From assembly GCA_032164295.1 (NCBI GenBank), contig JAJHTX010000004.1, forward strand, positions 2,852,001 through 2,916,000: DNA of 64,000 nt. Reading direction: 5' to 3'. Below the pieces are notes generated by a model. It was not told the origin of the DNA. It worked only from the letters and a program-made list of their open reading frames with translations, and searched no databases. This document shows, piece by piece, positions 12,167 to 26,050 of this stretch. The stretch is from Inonotus obliquus. Lineage: Eukaryota > Basidiomycota > Agaricomycetes > Hymenochaetales > Hymenochaetaceae. The position numbers and the translations under genes are program-made. Every line of letters starts with the position of its first letter. Position 1 is the first letter of the stretch.

Positions 12167-12485
12167 TTGGTCATCTTTATATCAACTTTCACTTACAGTA
12201 GTTATGACTCAGACACAGCGTCATTATCGAAACTCAGCGGTTTCGTTGCGTTGCTTTGAAAACAAATAATAACCATCAAAAAAGTTTGACCTGGCTTTGG
12301 ATTAGCTCAGGTGTGTCAATATTGTGTACTGTACTTCATAATTCGATTTGATTTCATCCAGCCAGGTGTTTTCTTTACTACCTTCTTCTTACATCGTCTT
12401 GCTAGTAACCCTCTTTTCAGCTTTACTTCATTCAAAACTCCTCTCACTCATCCCCTCCCCCTTCCTCCCCTTTTCAAACTAGGAT
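12167..12485. other. short gap between tRNA-Arg and PUT2
   Basis: Holds the tRNA 5' flank and the 3' untranslated region of the dehydrogenase gene. No further gene seen. Confidence 0.4.
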
Positions 12486-14901
<2,416 letters not shown>

Positions 14902-15180
14902 CTTTCACTGATCCTTAGGAGATAGTACTTGTGGAGATAGTGGTAGTAGGAATGAAAGAAGACGAGGCGTCGAATTCGGAGCTTGGTGAGCATCGAAGTG
15001 GCATGTGGACAAATCTGCATTCTTTATCCGAAGGTGAACAATATTGGTCCAGCGATACCGATGAACTCAGAAAATCAAACACATACTATTATAGCGAGCT
15101 CTTTCCTCTACAATGTACAATACACGCCAATGCAATCTCAAGCATAATGTGGGGCAACCAAGACATATCCAAATCATCCA

Positions 15181-16011
15181 TCAAATCCTATCCGGCAATT
15201 CATCAATACTCCTTCTCAAACTTTCCAAAAATGCATACGACGCCAATACAGATCCTATACACCTCTCACAACCAGTCTGTCCAGACTCGGCAAGGAACTT
15301 CATCGAGAACACAATCCCACTCGTCGGACGAACTCTCAACTCGTCCTTCGCACGACCCAAAAACTGCGTCCACCAACGAGGCGGACACAAGCTACCATAA
15401 TGCGCCGAGTTACACTGAATGCATTTGACATCATCCAAATCGGCAGATTCAAGTAGTTTCATTATTGCGTCTGCTCGGCGTCGGTGTAGATCGAGGAGAC
15501 GATGGTAGGACCAAGCGGTAATGTACTTGAGGTCTTCGCTTAATGGACTGTCGAGGATGTTCGTGCTGAGTGTATAGGATGACGCGACACTTGCTTCGGG
15601 CTCGAGGTCGTGCCGACACGCGATGGCATATACCCGGACTGGTTCCTTTTCGACGAAAGAAGGAGAGACGAGAATACGCCGTAGTGTAGCAATTGCGCGG
15701 GACATATCGTATTTAAATGCTGCCGTCAAAAGGATCGTAATCTCCTCGAGTGTCTTCACCTCCGGATCCGCTCCAGGATAGGTCAACTTGAGTAGTGCGT
15801 CGATAACCTCGCTTGGTTCCGATACTTCGACGATAGGTGTAGCGCAACTGGATGAATCCACACCAGGTCCAGCCTGTGGCAGGGAAAACATATCCCTAAA
15901 GAAAGGCGATGACTCCACCAATATGCGACGATACACCCCAAACCGAACTTCATCGCTCGTCTGCAGAATAACATCGGCATCAGCTGCCCAGAAAGCTTCC
16001 GAATCTCGCAT
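15181..16011 (-). CDS. BTB/POZ domain protein
   Basis: One uninterrupted exon of 276 residues. The BTB fold lies at the N-terminus: DADVILQTSDEVRFGVYRRI, then ESSPFFRDMFSLP, then VIDALLKLTYP, the order seen in large agaricomycete BTB families. The C-terminal half is helical with paired cysteines (DVKCIQCNSAHYGSLCPP), and the terminal segment is also cysteine-containing. These proteins are usually adaptors or transcription-linked factors, but the partner is unknown. The start at MRDSEAFW is chosen because the BTB fold begins there; the frame stays open to 16236 but that part does not look coding. It sits about 280 bp downstream of PUT2 on the same strand. Confidence 0.8.
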   Translation of the reverse strand: MRDSEAFWAADADVILQTSDEVRFGVYRRILVESSPFFRDMFSLPQAGPGVDSSSCATPIVEVSEPSEVIDALLKLTYPGADPEVKTLEEITILLTAAFKYDMSRAIATLRRILVSPSFVEKEPVRVYAIACRHDLEPEASVASSYTLSTNILDSPLSEDLKYITAWSYHRLLDLHRRRADAIMKLLESADLDDVKCIQCNSAHYGSLCPPRWWTQFLGRAKDELRVRPTSGIVFSMKFLAESGQTGCERCIGSVLASYAFLESLRRSIDELPDRI

Positions 16012-17103
16012 ATTGGTATCTGTGATCGGGCGAAATGTAGAGATGAATTCGCAGAGTGGCACAGCTGGTAGGTGGCGACAAGGAAGGAGTGAGGTACGAA
16101 CTGGACTAAGCCCAAAGGTAAGGCCCAGGATTGGTCCCGTCCCGATATGACTGAGTCCGCGGCTGAAGTACCCTTGTAACAAAAGGAGATCAGTCCGGTT
16201 CAGAACGAGCCTATACCGTAAAGAATTACCTTTCATTCATTCGCATTTGGTGGGCTTCAACCATGACGAGTCCAGGGTTCATGTAACTTTGGAAGTATGT
16301 AGAGCCAGTCCCACGACGATTAATCCATCCAATTGAATCCTCTTTGGTACTTTAGTACACTTCCTTGAGGTTCACAAGAATATTGCTACTCACCGCAAAA
16401 CGCGATCTGCCTAGAACGTCTGTGACGTATCCTACCCAGACACATCAGCAGAGTCAACCTGAGTAAGAAGCATAGAGTGTAGAGTCACAACTATTGGAGT
16501 GCCAAAGCAAGGAGTACAGGCCAGACCATTCCAGACATGATCAAATCAAGGCAGTTCAGACAGGAGAGCAGAGCTATTCTTTAAACCAAGAAATGACATG
16601 TCACCAAAAGCGCCAGGTCCGTCATGATGAACTGTGAGGGGATATGCTCCTATGATTAAGCAAGCGCCTTCATATCTTATTCAAGGGTATGGCACAAAAG
16701 CGATACCGTGACCTATGAGTTCACCGTGACGGACACCGTACCACCAACCAGGGCATAACACGACCGGCTGAGCTCGTTTCCACCAAGCAGCCAGCGAACG
16801 AGATTAGTCTGAAAGCCAGAGTAAGCTCCGCACGATGCCCCCATGTCACCTCACCCGGATTGCTGTCAAGGACAAAAAAAGAATGGGTGAGGTTTGCAAG
16901 GCGCGGCAGCTGAATTTTGATCAGGAATTTTGCTGGCGTCACGTGGTATTTCTGACGATGACGGCACTGAGCACTGAGCAGACAAGGAATTGTACAGCGT
17001 TTCGACATTCAACATCCGGCTCCGTTCAGTCCACGAAGAGACGCCTGCTTTCTTGAGGCATGCGTTATGTCTATCCCTTCCTCCTTTGTGTTGCGCAGAG
17101 ACT
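16012..17103. other. intergenic, 5' regions of two divergent genes
   Basis: Between the BTB gene (minus) and the DNAJC28-domain gene (plus). Minus-strand open frames around 16721-17213 have no splice continuity or family resemblance. I see no gene. Confidence 0.4.
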
Positions 17104-18868
17104 ATGACAGCTAAGAACTCCATGTCATCCGTGAAGAGAGGGATAAGAATGGCGATAAGGATGAGTGGGAGGGCGGCGAGGGTTCCTGTTAAAACGAATG
17201 GATGGCGATTCATTTCCTCGTCTTCGTCTTCTGAGGATGCGAGAGAAACGGGTGCTCAGGGTCAGGATCGATCCTCACAGGCGAGCTCAAACGTGAAGGA
17301 CCATGGATCTTCCGAGACGATGACAGCTGGACTTGCGGGTAGTGCGAAGCTCTTTACCGATACGTTCGTTGAAGAATCTCATGCACAATCATCCTCCGGG
17401 TCTACATCTTCGAATAGAAACGGAGCATTCTCGTCCGACGCTAGTCCTGATACTTCTGATACGGATACAACGGGGCTAACAGGGAGCACGAAGCTCTTCG
17501 CTGACGCTCTCGTCGAGGAATCCCACTCCTCTTCAGCACCCTCATCGTCGAGCCCAGGTCGTATAGCCCAATTTCTTCAGGAGCATACGAATAAACACGA
17601 GAACTGGACAGGCGACGAACGAATTCAAGATTCGGTCTTACGAATGCTTGTGGACAAATATAAACCTCTCCGTGGACCTGTCATCCGAAGTGCGGAGGAG
17701 AAACTCAAAGATCGGCCTCCAGCCATCAGGTCTTCCTCCACCAGTACTGTCGATTCACGTGTCGATTTCGATTTGGATTATAGAACGGATTGGGTTGGAC
17801 GTGCGTCGGAACCACTGCTTCCTTCTGTTGAAGGACATAGACCTTGGCATACGACGTTTACGCCTCCCTCAGCGCTTACTCCGCGCGTTAAACTAGGATC
17901 TTTCTCATCTTCCTCCAGTTCACGAAAGGTAGTGGGAGACGGTGTGGGTGTGGGACCGAAACAAGACATCGCAGCTGCTCGACGAAACGCAACAGCTCAA
18001 CGACTTGGACGAGCAAGGGAGTCAATGATAGATTACAAACTCGGAGTCTCACAATCTCGTTCCTCCTCATCGGCGGAACCTCGACGTCCTCCTCCCCTCG
18101 GGTTGAAAGCATGGTCGAATTTGATAGAAGAACGGATTGAACGAGCGAGGCGCGAAGGACAGTTCAAGACGCTTAAAGGACGAGGAAAACCTATTGTTAG
18201 GGAGAGTGAAGAAACGAATCCGTTTATTGCTCGTGAAGAGTTTTTGATAAATAGGATTGTGCAGAGGAATCAGGCTGCACCTGCTTGGGTTGAGTTGCAG
18301 AATGGTGGGTGGAACGAACGTTTATTTCTCAATTCTTTGAGGTGTTAAGGATGATGGTTCATTAATTCTTTTGGGTCCGGCAGAAGTAGAAAACGCAATC
18401 CAGACCTTCCGTGCGATACTGCACCAAACTTGGACACGACGAGCAATCCTTATCCTCACGTCCCGTCATCCACCCCCAACTCTCTCAGCACTAACGCTCT
18501 CAGACACGCGAGCACTCCGGGATCCATCATGGGTCACACGCGAATCCTCATACCACACTTCCGCTTTAGAAGAAGTAAACGAAGTAGTCAGAAGGTATAA
18601 TGGTGTTGCTCCGTATGCTGTACGGAAGGCGTACTTTGTGAGAGAGAAGGAGTTGGAAAGGGTTTATTATGAGAGTGGGGAGGATATACTTGAGGGTGTG
18701 AAGGAGAGGTTTAGGAAAGGTGGTACTACGCGGAAGAGAAATGGGGCTGAGCTCGGAGAAGAGGTAGGAGGTGGTGACGGGGTTGAAGGAGAGAATGGAA
18801 GGAGCGAGAAAGGGATGAGTCTTTGGGAAGTAGTACGGACGTGGATTGCGAGTCTCCGAGCTGGGTAG
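17104..18868 (+). CDS. DNAJC28-domain (DUF1992) protein, probably mitochondrial
   Basis: Exons 17104-18304 and 18384-18868 give 561 residues. The conserved DnaJ-subfamily-C-member-28 domain is clear at about residues 330-400 (LKAWSNLIEERIERARREG, GRGKPIVRESEETNPFI, EFLINRIVQRNQAAPAWVEL), without a J domain. A positively charged N-terminus (RGIRMAIRMSGRAARVP, then WRFISSSSSS) looks like a mitochondrial presequence. Several Mets precede it (16990, 17104, 17122), so the start is a choice. Between them is a Ser-rich linker with an internal duplication: GSAKLFTDTFVEESH (~80) and GSTKLFADALVEESH (~130). The tail has a conserved-looking VRKAYFVREKELERVYYESG and ends in a variable Gly/Glu-rich stretch. 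The function of the domain is unknown. Confidence 0.8.
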
Positions 18869-19431
18869 CAGTAGGATGATTCGGCGGAGCTTGGCTTATT
18901 AGTTGTATTTCTAGACCGCAGACAACGGATCTTGACTCTGTGTAGCTTTTTATAAGTGTAATTGTACTGATTCACTGTGATCCATGGCCATGGGAAGGGA
19001 AGGTGCGCACAAATGGGGACAAACAAAGCATGTCTTCGTGATCGGCCTCTACGAAACAAAATACAGTAAGTAGAAATGGAACATCGATGGCTTGACTGAA
19101 TGTACTTTGATGAAGAAAATCTACCAAGGTTTTGAGAAAGAGTTACGATAAAGGGAGATTGACCGAATAGGTGGTGTACAAAGTATGGAAGCCAAATACT
19201 GTACGGCCTCGTTGTATCCACGCAGCAGGCACGCACGCACAGGCCTGTCGCTCCAATTTATCTGCGATATAAATTGGAGGATATTCTCTTGGGCAGGTTC
19301 TTCATCTCTTCCCTTAACATCTACCTCGACCCTCAATCTCTTGACTCTTGAACGAGTATCTCGTTGTCTTGCTCTGTCTTGCTGCATACACATCATCCTA
19401 CTTTGTTACTTGACACTTGATACTTGAAAAT
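18869..19431. other. intergenic
   Basis: No gene supported. An antisense open frame at 18667-19236 overlaps the previous gene's coding end and is probably a shadow of its low-complexity tail. Confidence 0.4.
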
Positions 19432-19835
19432 ATGGCTGGAGATGATGATATCGTCGTACGTTTATTACATCCTCGTGTTCATCTACATCGACGCTGATGG
19501 TAATCTATTCATTAATGGTATTTAGCCTGGTGACATCGTTGCAGTGAACCATGGGATGTACGGTCGTAAAGAGGGTCTAGTCGTTGGTGCGAGTGTTGAT
19601 TATGCTGTACGTCTCCTCCAACCTTCCCTCATCCTCATCCTCATCCTGCATCCTCGTCCTCCGACTTTTGGCACTCACGCATGAACACAACCAGGGTCGT
19701 CAAGTCGTCGAAATTCAGTTCGAGCCTGGTGAAGTGTATAAAACGTGGTACCCGAATGTACGTAGGGTAAGGAGGACGGTATCATATACGAACCCGGCGA
19801 AACATAGGACCATTGAGAGGACCGTTTATTGGTGA
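19432..19835 (+). CDS. small basic conserved fungal protein, 81 residues
   Basis: Exons 19432-19455, 19526-19606 and 19695-19835, all joined in phase 0, encode MAGDDDIVPGDIVAVNHGMY... ending in RTIERTVYW. The N-terminus reads like a small SH3/KOW-like beta barrel (PGDIVAVNHGMYGRKEGLVV, then VVEIQFEPGEVYKTWYPNV) and the tail is strongly basic. Three in-phase introns in so short a gene, with coding-like beta-strand alternation, make it real. I do not recognise the family or its function. Confidence 0.65.
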
Positions 19836-20536
19836 TTCGTCCGTCCGTCCGTCGGTTGCTTGGTTGCCGTGTATTCGTTCGGTCTCTCCGGTTCGGTCGT
19901 CCTTGAATCACTCATCGCGCTGGTCCTCGTCCCCAGTTCCATCATTGGTGTCTATCTGTGTGTCGCGTGTTGTGCAGTAAGGATTCGGAATGGCTGGTAC
20001 TACCATTTAGGATGTTGTACTATAACCACCCCCTGCATTCTCTCTGGTTTCTGTTGTCCTTTCCTTTCTCAATTCCAATGTTTTACTGGATTATAAGACC
20101 CTGCGGGGCTCCTTCGTGCGGTTGGATAGTTGCGCGCTCCGAGATCTCTATGCGACGTTGTTTTCCCCAGAATGAGGCTAAGACGGAATGCGAGCCGGGC
20201 GAGATCCGTCTCCCGTACACATCTCCCGTCTCAATTCAACGTAAATCAAAGAGTTCCTCGAGGACTGTGCATACGGATTCCGTGTGTTTCCGAGTTGCCC
20301 TTCCCGCAATCTGTTGTATATTTTCTGCGCGTACGATTGACAAGTCCAGTGTTGTGGTAAATAGCTGAATATTAATTGAATTGAATAGAGGTTTATATCG
20401 GGTGATCACGCATTACTGGACGTGGCACGCGCTTCTCTCACCTCGTAGTCTTACGGTCTATCCGTCCAATGAACCACAACAAGTACTGGGTCTCCGTTTA
20501 GCCTATCATCACATTTCATATATATATCCTCTTTTC
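19836..20536. other. intergenic before the ubiquitin protease
   Basis: Open frames exist on the plus strand (19860-20368) but none has family resemblance. A TATATATCC stretch sits about 15 bp before the protease start codon. No gene seen. Confidence 0.4.
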
Positions 20537-23500
20537 ATGCAAAACTTCCTCCTTAACCTCTTCAACTCGGCCTCACATCCATCTACCTCGTACTCTTACA
20601 CATACTCAAAGCACTCTCCTCCGCAACGTCCATCCCACTCCTACTGGGATTGGTACAGCGACAGAGAAATATACGTATACATCTTGACTCAACTCGCTCC
20701 GTTCCTCATCCTCCTTGGCCTACCAGCTCTCGTGCTCCTTGCGCGTCACTTTCTCAGTTTAGATTACTTGAGTTATTGCATTGGGAGCTGGGTTAGGAGG
20801 CTGGTCATGGTATTTGAGAGTTTGTTTGGCAGTGCGTTACCTTCTTCGTGGGGCTGGAGTGGGAGTGGGCATGGCAATAATGGAGAGAAAGGGCGGGAAG
20901 GGAGGAGGAGAAGGAGGGCTAGGAACAAGGATGGGGAGAGGGAAAAGGAGAGTCCTAGTCAGAGTGGCGAGTCTTCACTAGGCTTTGGTCGTTGAGGCTC
21001 TAACGGTTTGGATAGACTCGAAAGATAAAGAATCTGAGCTGGAGGAGGAGGAAGATGATGATTCAGGCCTTTATTATCCTGGACTTGTTAATATCTCTGG
21101 GACATATTGCTTTCTTAACTCCGTTCTTCAGGTACGACTCGTTTACCACAACCTACTACGTATCTTATTAACTCGCACGTATAAAGGCAACGGCGTCATT
21201 GGCCTACCTCCAACCCTACATCGACGTTATTCATGCTCGTGCGGTCGAATTGGACGTACCTACACCCGTTGTTGACACACTTCAGGAAACTATTCAATGT
21301 ACGTCTTCTGACCCCACTTTAACCATCTTCTATCTGACTTCCAACTTTCTCACATTTCTCCCGTTCACCGACTTCGCCGACTTCGACCGCCGCTTTATTT
21401 ACTCTTCTTACGTCCTTCTCTCGTCCTTCTTACTCTGGCCTTTTGCTCGCCGCGGTCCTTTCGTTACTTCTCAATTCATTGCACAATGCTGTTGACCAAA
21501 CGCAGCTCTCAACACACCGAAGACATCTCGTTCCGCTTTACGCCCTGTTCCCATCATCAACGCGCTCTCCCAGCCTGTTCCAGGGTCAAGTGGACGTTCT
21601 AAATTGTTCGCTTCTAGAGAACATCAAGACGCACAGGAGCTTTTTCAGTTATTATCGGAGTGTGTAAAGAATGAAGCTCAGGCTGTCGATGCGGAAGCAC
21701 AACGCGATCGGGGGCTAGGATCCTTCGCTTCGCCTTCGTCTTCTTCGACCTCTTTGTCATCGTCTTCGTCTTACTTTTCGCGAAGTTTGGAGAATGGTGG
21801 CGAGAGGGAAAGAGAGAACGAATTGAGTGCGTCGAGTGTATTCGACGGGCTTACTGCTAATAGGCGGAGTTGCGTGGTGTGCGGGTATACTGAAGCTGTT
21901 ATGCACTTTGCTTTCGCGACATGGTCGCTTGCACTACCTTCCGTCGGTTCTTTCGGGACATGCACTTTACAAGATTGTCTCTCCGAGTACACTCGCCTTG
22001 AATTACTAACAGACTGTATCTGTCGACGATGTTCCATGCGTGCCACGCACGCACGTCTGAAGGAAGATGTAGAGAAGTTGGTGGAGGCTACGAAACCTGG
22101 TGGACCTGCTGCAGGGAGTCAGTATAAGAAGAAAAAGTTGAGGGAGGAGAGGAGGCTTGAGAGGTTGGTGGAGAGTTTGATTGAGGAGGGCAGGGTCGAG
22201 GAGGATGTGAAGGGTCTAAAGATGGAAAGAGTTATTAGTCCTGCTTCAACGAAACAGGCTATGATTGCTAGGGTGAGTTCTAACGTCTCTTCGATAAAGC
22301 TTTGCTGACATGCTTGACGCTCTAAGCCCCCAAGGATCCTCGTCCTACACCTTAACCGCTCTGTACACCTCAGTTCCTACGCCGGACCCTCACGAAACCC
22401 GATCCGAGTTCGATTTCCGGAAATCCTAGATCTTACACCATACACAACTTCAGGCCAACTCTCTACTTCGCCCTCCGCACCCATCTCTACCCCTCCACCA
22501 CCTCCACCTGTCTCTCCTCGTTCAATATCTCAAGACGGATCCGTTATTAAAAGAAGTACGACTCCTACACAGGGGATGTACGACCATCCGCGTGTACTAT
22601 ATAGGTTAAGTGCGGTGGTTGCGCATTATGGCGGGCACTCGTTTGGGCATTATGTTTGTTTTCGGAGAAAGCCGCGGTTCTCGAGAAACGGGAAGGAAGA
22701 GAGTAAAGGGAAGGAGAGGAGAGCTCAACCGATGGTACCACGGATGCCATGTTCTTATGGATGTGAATGTCAGTTGTGTACGTCATATGGACCTATACGC
22801 GATTTCGATCCCTCTTCCTCTACTTCGCAATCAAGTCAACAAAGTGACACAAATCGTACAAACGGACTCCACCCACCTCGTGCAGGTTCGAACAAGGGTT
22901 GGCTTCGGATAAGCGATGATAGTGTAGAAGAAGTCGGGATCGAGAGCGTCCTTGCAGAAGGGAGTGGCGCTTTCTTGTTGTTCTACGAGAAAGTCGTACA
23001 AGGACCTAATACGAACGGATGGTACTCTCGTTCTCTCACATCATCGTCGTTTTTGCCATCGTCCTCACTATCATCTTTGCCATTGCAACTGGCGGGTCCA
23101 AGTCAAACAAATGGAGGGAGATCGGGGATGGAAGTTGGAGGACAGAGAAAGAGTAGTATATCTGATGGGGTTGGTGTTGGGATCGGAGTCGGGATACATC
23201 AATCAACAAATTCACATTCAATCGGGTTGGGGAGCGTCTATCAGCATCTTCGAGCTCAATCACAATTACGTGGTACACCGAGGAGTTCGGAGGAGACTGT
23301 GAAACCTGCGACCGTTATCAACTCAAGTTCAACTGAGTATCCGAGTTCGGCGTACGTGAGGTTTGGCGCTGGAGGTGGCGGAGGTGGGAACTTGTCGGAT
23401 TCGATGGGTAGTGGAAGTTCGAGTGTGAGTTCGAGCTGGAGTGGGAGTTTGAGTGGGAGCGGGAGTTTGAGACCGAGAGTTGTGAGGAGGACTACTGCGG

Positions 23501-24243
23501 GGAGAAGGGAGAGGACAACACGGGGAGAAGAGAGGGGGGATGGGGAGAGGAGCAGGAGCAGGAGTCGGGATGAGGAGGTTGACTCGGGGATTGTGGCAGG
23601 GGGCAAAGGAAAAGGAAAGGAAATACAAGGGGAAGAAAGTATCGTCAACTCGTCGAGAAGTATACCTAACGGCTGGGGCGTACGGCCAAATGGAAATGGC
23701 TCCGCTATTCCGAATTCGTTAACGAATGGATCTGCTTTACGTGCGAATAAGGTGGATGGTCTTGATGGACTTTCGGAGAGTATTGTTAGGGTTGAGGTTC
23801 CTTCGTCGAGGTCGCGGAGTCGGAGTCCAGGTCGAGGAACAAACTCGGATTTGAGTCCGAAATCGAAATTGAAGGCAAAGTCGAAAGGCGTTTCGGTACA
23901 AACGCAGGCTCAGTTGCATCAGGAGGAGTTTACAACTTCGACTTCGACTTTGATTTCCTCACCTAGGTCGTCCATCTCGAATAAACCGCCTAGATCACCT
24001 ACGTCCCCTACCTCGCCTAGTTCTCCACGAGTCTCAAACGCCAACTCGACATCGACATCGACTTCATCGACTTCAAACTCGAACTCAAACTCAAGCTCGA
24101 GTCCGAAATCGAAGAAACGGAAAAATAACAAGAAGTCGAAGGTGAAGGTGCTGGATACTACTTCCTCGAGCTCTGCCGTTGGGACTGGTGCTGGTTCAAT
24201 CGTGAGTACGAATGGGACGAATGGGATATTGGTTGACGTTTGA
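20537..24243 (+). CDS. membrane-anchored ubiquitin-specific protease (C19; Ubp1/Ubp16-like)
   Basis: Cysteine protease that removes ubiquitin from proteins, probably at an organelle membrane. Exons 20537-20951, 21016-21131, 21187-21298, 21506-22272 and 22327-24243 give 1108 residues. A transmembrane helix (LAPFLILLGLPALVLLARH, ~55-75) precedes the UCH fold. Catalytic Cys170 is in ISGTYCFLNSVLQ, the QQ-like box is REHQDAQELFQLLSE, two CxxC pairs form the zinc finger region (SCVVCGY, CICRRC), and catalytic His578 is in HYGGHSFGHYVCF with the following Asp in WLRISDDSVEEV. After residue ~730 comes a ~370-residue Ser/Arg/Asn low-complexity tail. The first intron uses a GTCCTA donor with a CTAAC branch point; without it the frame breaks. 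Confidence 0.9.
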
Positions 24244-24880
24244 AGGATTTTCGACATCACGGATTCATCCATCCCCTTCTCTAACATACAACCATACGAA
24301 CATCTTATGTATGCTAACTACGAATCACACAACTCAATCCCACTTACTGTATCAATCAATTCAATCTTCAATCTTCAATCCTCAATCCCCAATCATTCAA
24401 TGTAACATATCACAATTTGCAATTTGATCTATTTTCAATTTTCTAAAAAGATTTCAAGATTGGTACCCATGCCGTGGGGTAGCTTCCAATGCATCGCATC
24501 AAAAAGTATTGTTAATGGATCTTAATAAGGGTGGATGGTAAAGCTTCTTGTCTGACTCTGATCAACCACCTGTGCTGCTGAGTAGGTTGATCAATTGAGT
24601 AGAGTTGAGTTTACGCTTTGCAAACAGACAAAAAAGTGAAGATTTGCGATATACAAGAGTGTGAAAATCTAACAATATTTATTTATAGAGTAAAAAATTG
24701 TGGTTCATCAATTAATGGCCTTTGCAAACAAAGTGGAATGGTGTACCAAAGTCTAGAATTATATAAGTACAAGAGGTAGACTCTATTAGACATGGTCTAC
24801 TTCAGCCACTTGTGTGTCGATGCGCTGGTCGGATGGGACGTCCCACTCAGAGGAAGCGACGGACTCAGCATCAACTGCCG
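24244..24880. other. intergenic with a short CAATC-type repeat
   Basis: Includes an imperfect CAATCTT/CAATCCT repeat run at about 24356-24400. Otherwise AT-rich 3' and tRNA 5' flank. No gene seen. Confidence 0.5.
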
Positions 24881-24991
24881 GGTCTACTAGCTCAGTCGGT
24901 TAGAGCGTGGTGCTAATACGATGGGCTTATGTGATATGTTAGCATAAGCCGCAAAACGCCAAGGTCACAGGTTCGACCCCTGTGTGGACCA
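24881..24991 (+). tRNA. tRNA-Ile (anticodon AAT) with a 37-nt hairpin intron
   Basis: GGTCTAC pairs with GTGGACC, the D arm is the standard GCTCAGTCGGTTAGAGC, the anticodon stem TGGTG pairs with CGCCA and the T arm is CACAG-GTTCGAC-CCCTGTG-like. The loop is CT-AAT-A with an intron of about 37 nt after base 37. The intron can fold on itself: GGGCTTATG (24923 region) pairs with CATAAGCC. A T6 run at about 25010 can terminate Pol III. The discriminator is A. Confidence 0.93.
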
Positions 24992-25408
24992 TAAGTATGA
25001 ATAAACATTGTTTTTTACAACTTCCTTACCCAAATTTTTACTTCTTTTTAATTATCCTTTTTATATCAGTAATAGGGTTATAAAGATGCAGAAAGGAAGC
25101 AAGGACTGTGGTTATTTGATATACCTATGTTCAAAGTGGTAGGGTGGATAACTTGTCCACAACATGAAGAAGTATTAGCGAAACCAGTATCACATTGTAT
25201 TCATTTATCACTCGCAGAAGCAAAGAGCTTTGATCTTGAGACATATAGGTGATCACAAGGTAAAGAGGAGACCCGGCGATCAAAGTATGTTTAACTAAAC
25301 GACATTTGACTCTGGAACAGGCAAGCATAGCATAACATGACGAACGAAGCAGAGAGCGGAAAGCCTGGACATGCAAGGTCAAAGGTCGAAATGGAGATGG
25401 GACTGGAT
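24992..25408. other. intergenic between tRNA-Ile and hydrophobin A
   Basis: T-rich Pol III terminator region, then the 3' side of the hydrophobin gene. No other gene seen. Confidence 0.4.
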
Positions 25409-25938
25409 TTAGAGAGAAAGATTGACGGGGACGCAGCCGAGGGCGATGAGACCGTCTAGAAGGGAAGACCCGTTTTTAGTTGAGTTGAGGAAGGAGAAAG
25501 AGGATTACGCACTGAAGTTGTTGTTCTCGCAGCAAACGGGAGCCGCCGAGCTGTAAAGAAAGTATTGAGAAAACAATAATCTTGAGTAGTGCTCTGTAGA
25601 ATGACTTACCAGCCTGATCCGCCAGCGCCTATGAGCGTGATCGGGTCGCAGGTAAGACCAACGGGGATGTTGATGCCCTGAAGAACGATGCCCAAGAGAC
25701 CAAGAAGGCCCGCCGCGGCAGGGCTATCCGCACTTTGAACGGAGTTGCAGCACTGGAGTGAACCTGTGTTGCATTGGCTAGCGGGCTGAGTTGCAGTAGG
25801 GGTTGCAGTAACAGTGACGGTAGTTGGCTTCCCGCCTGCAGGTTTGCTCGTAGGCGTTCCACCTTCACCTCCCGGCATGGGCGTGGCGGCAGCAAGGATG
25901 GGGAGAGCGAGGAGGGAAATGTATTTGGTAAAAATCAT
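25409..25938 (-). CDS. class I hydrophobin A
   Basis: Small secreted amphipathic protein that self-assembles at air-water interfaces and coats hyphae or fruit bodies. Exons 25938-25610, 25550-25513 and 25455-25409 give 137 residues. It has a signal peptide ([18 protein letters not shown]), then a Thr/Pro-rich spacer, then the eight-cysteine pattern: C-x6-CC in [10 protein letters not shown], a single C in GLTCDP, C-x5-CC in CSAAPVCC and a final C in LGCVPVNL. Spacing fits class I of basidiomycetes. Exon 2 (38 bp) and exon 3 (47 bp) have exactly the sizes of the other two hydrophobins here. A TATA box lies about 105 bp upstream of the ATG. The specific developmental stage cannot be read. Confidence 0.95.
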
Positions 25939-26042
25939 TGTGTTAAGATGGTTAATCGAGAATAACTTGTGTGAAGTTGGTAGTAGTCGTGAACCGTGCT
26001 GGTATGGACAACTGAAGGGTCTAAAAGACGAAAAGTGTCATC

Positions 26043-26050
26043 CTTTTATA
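26043..26050 (-). promoter_or_regulatory. TATA box of hydrophobin A
   Basis: TATAAAAG on the minus strand, about 105 bp upstream of the start codon, the best-matching TATA in the window and at a spacing shared with the other two hydrophobins. Confidence 0.6.

Noticed and set aside
12300..12318. 'attagctcag' resembling a tRNA A box
   Set aside because: No T arm, anticodon stem or acceptor partner follows.
16012..16236. Upstream extension of the BTB open frame
   Set aside because: In frame but not BTB-like; the domain starts right after the Met at 16011, so the extension is more likely leader.
20951..21016. Apparent frameshift between the membrane segment and the protease domain of the USP
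   Set aside because: A 64-bp intron with a GTCCTA donor, CTAAC branch and AG acceptor restores the frame.
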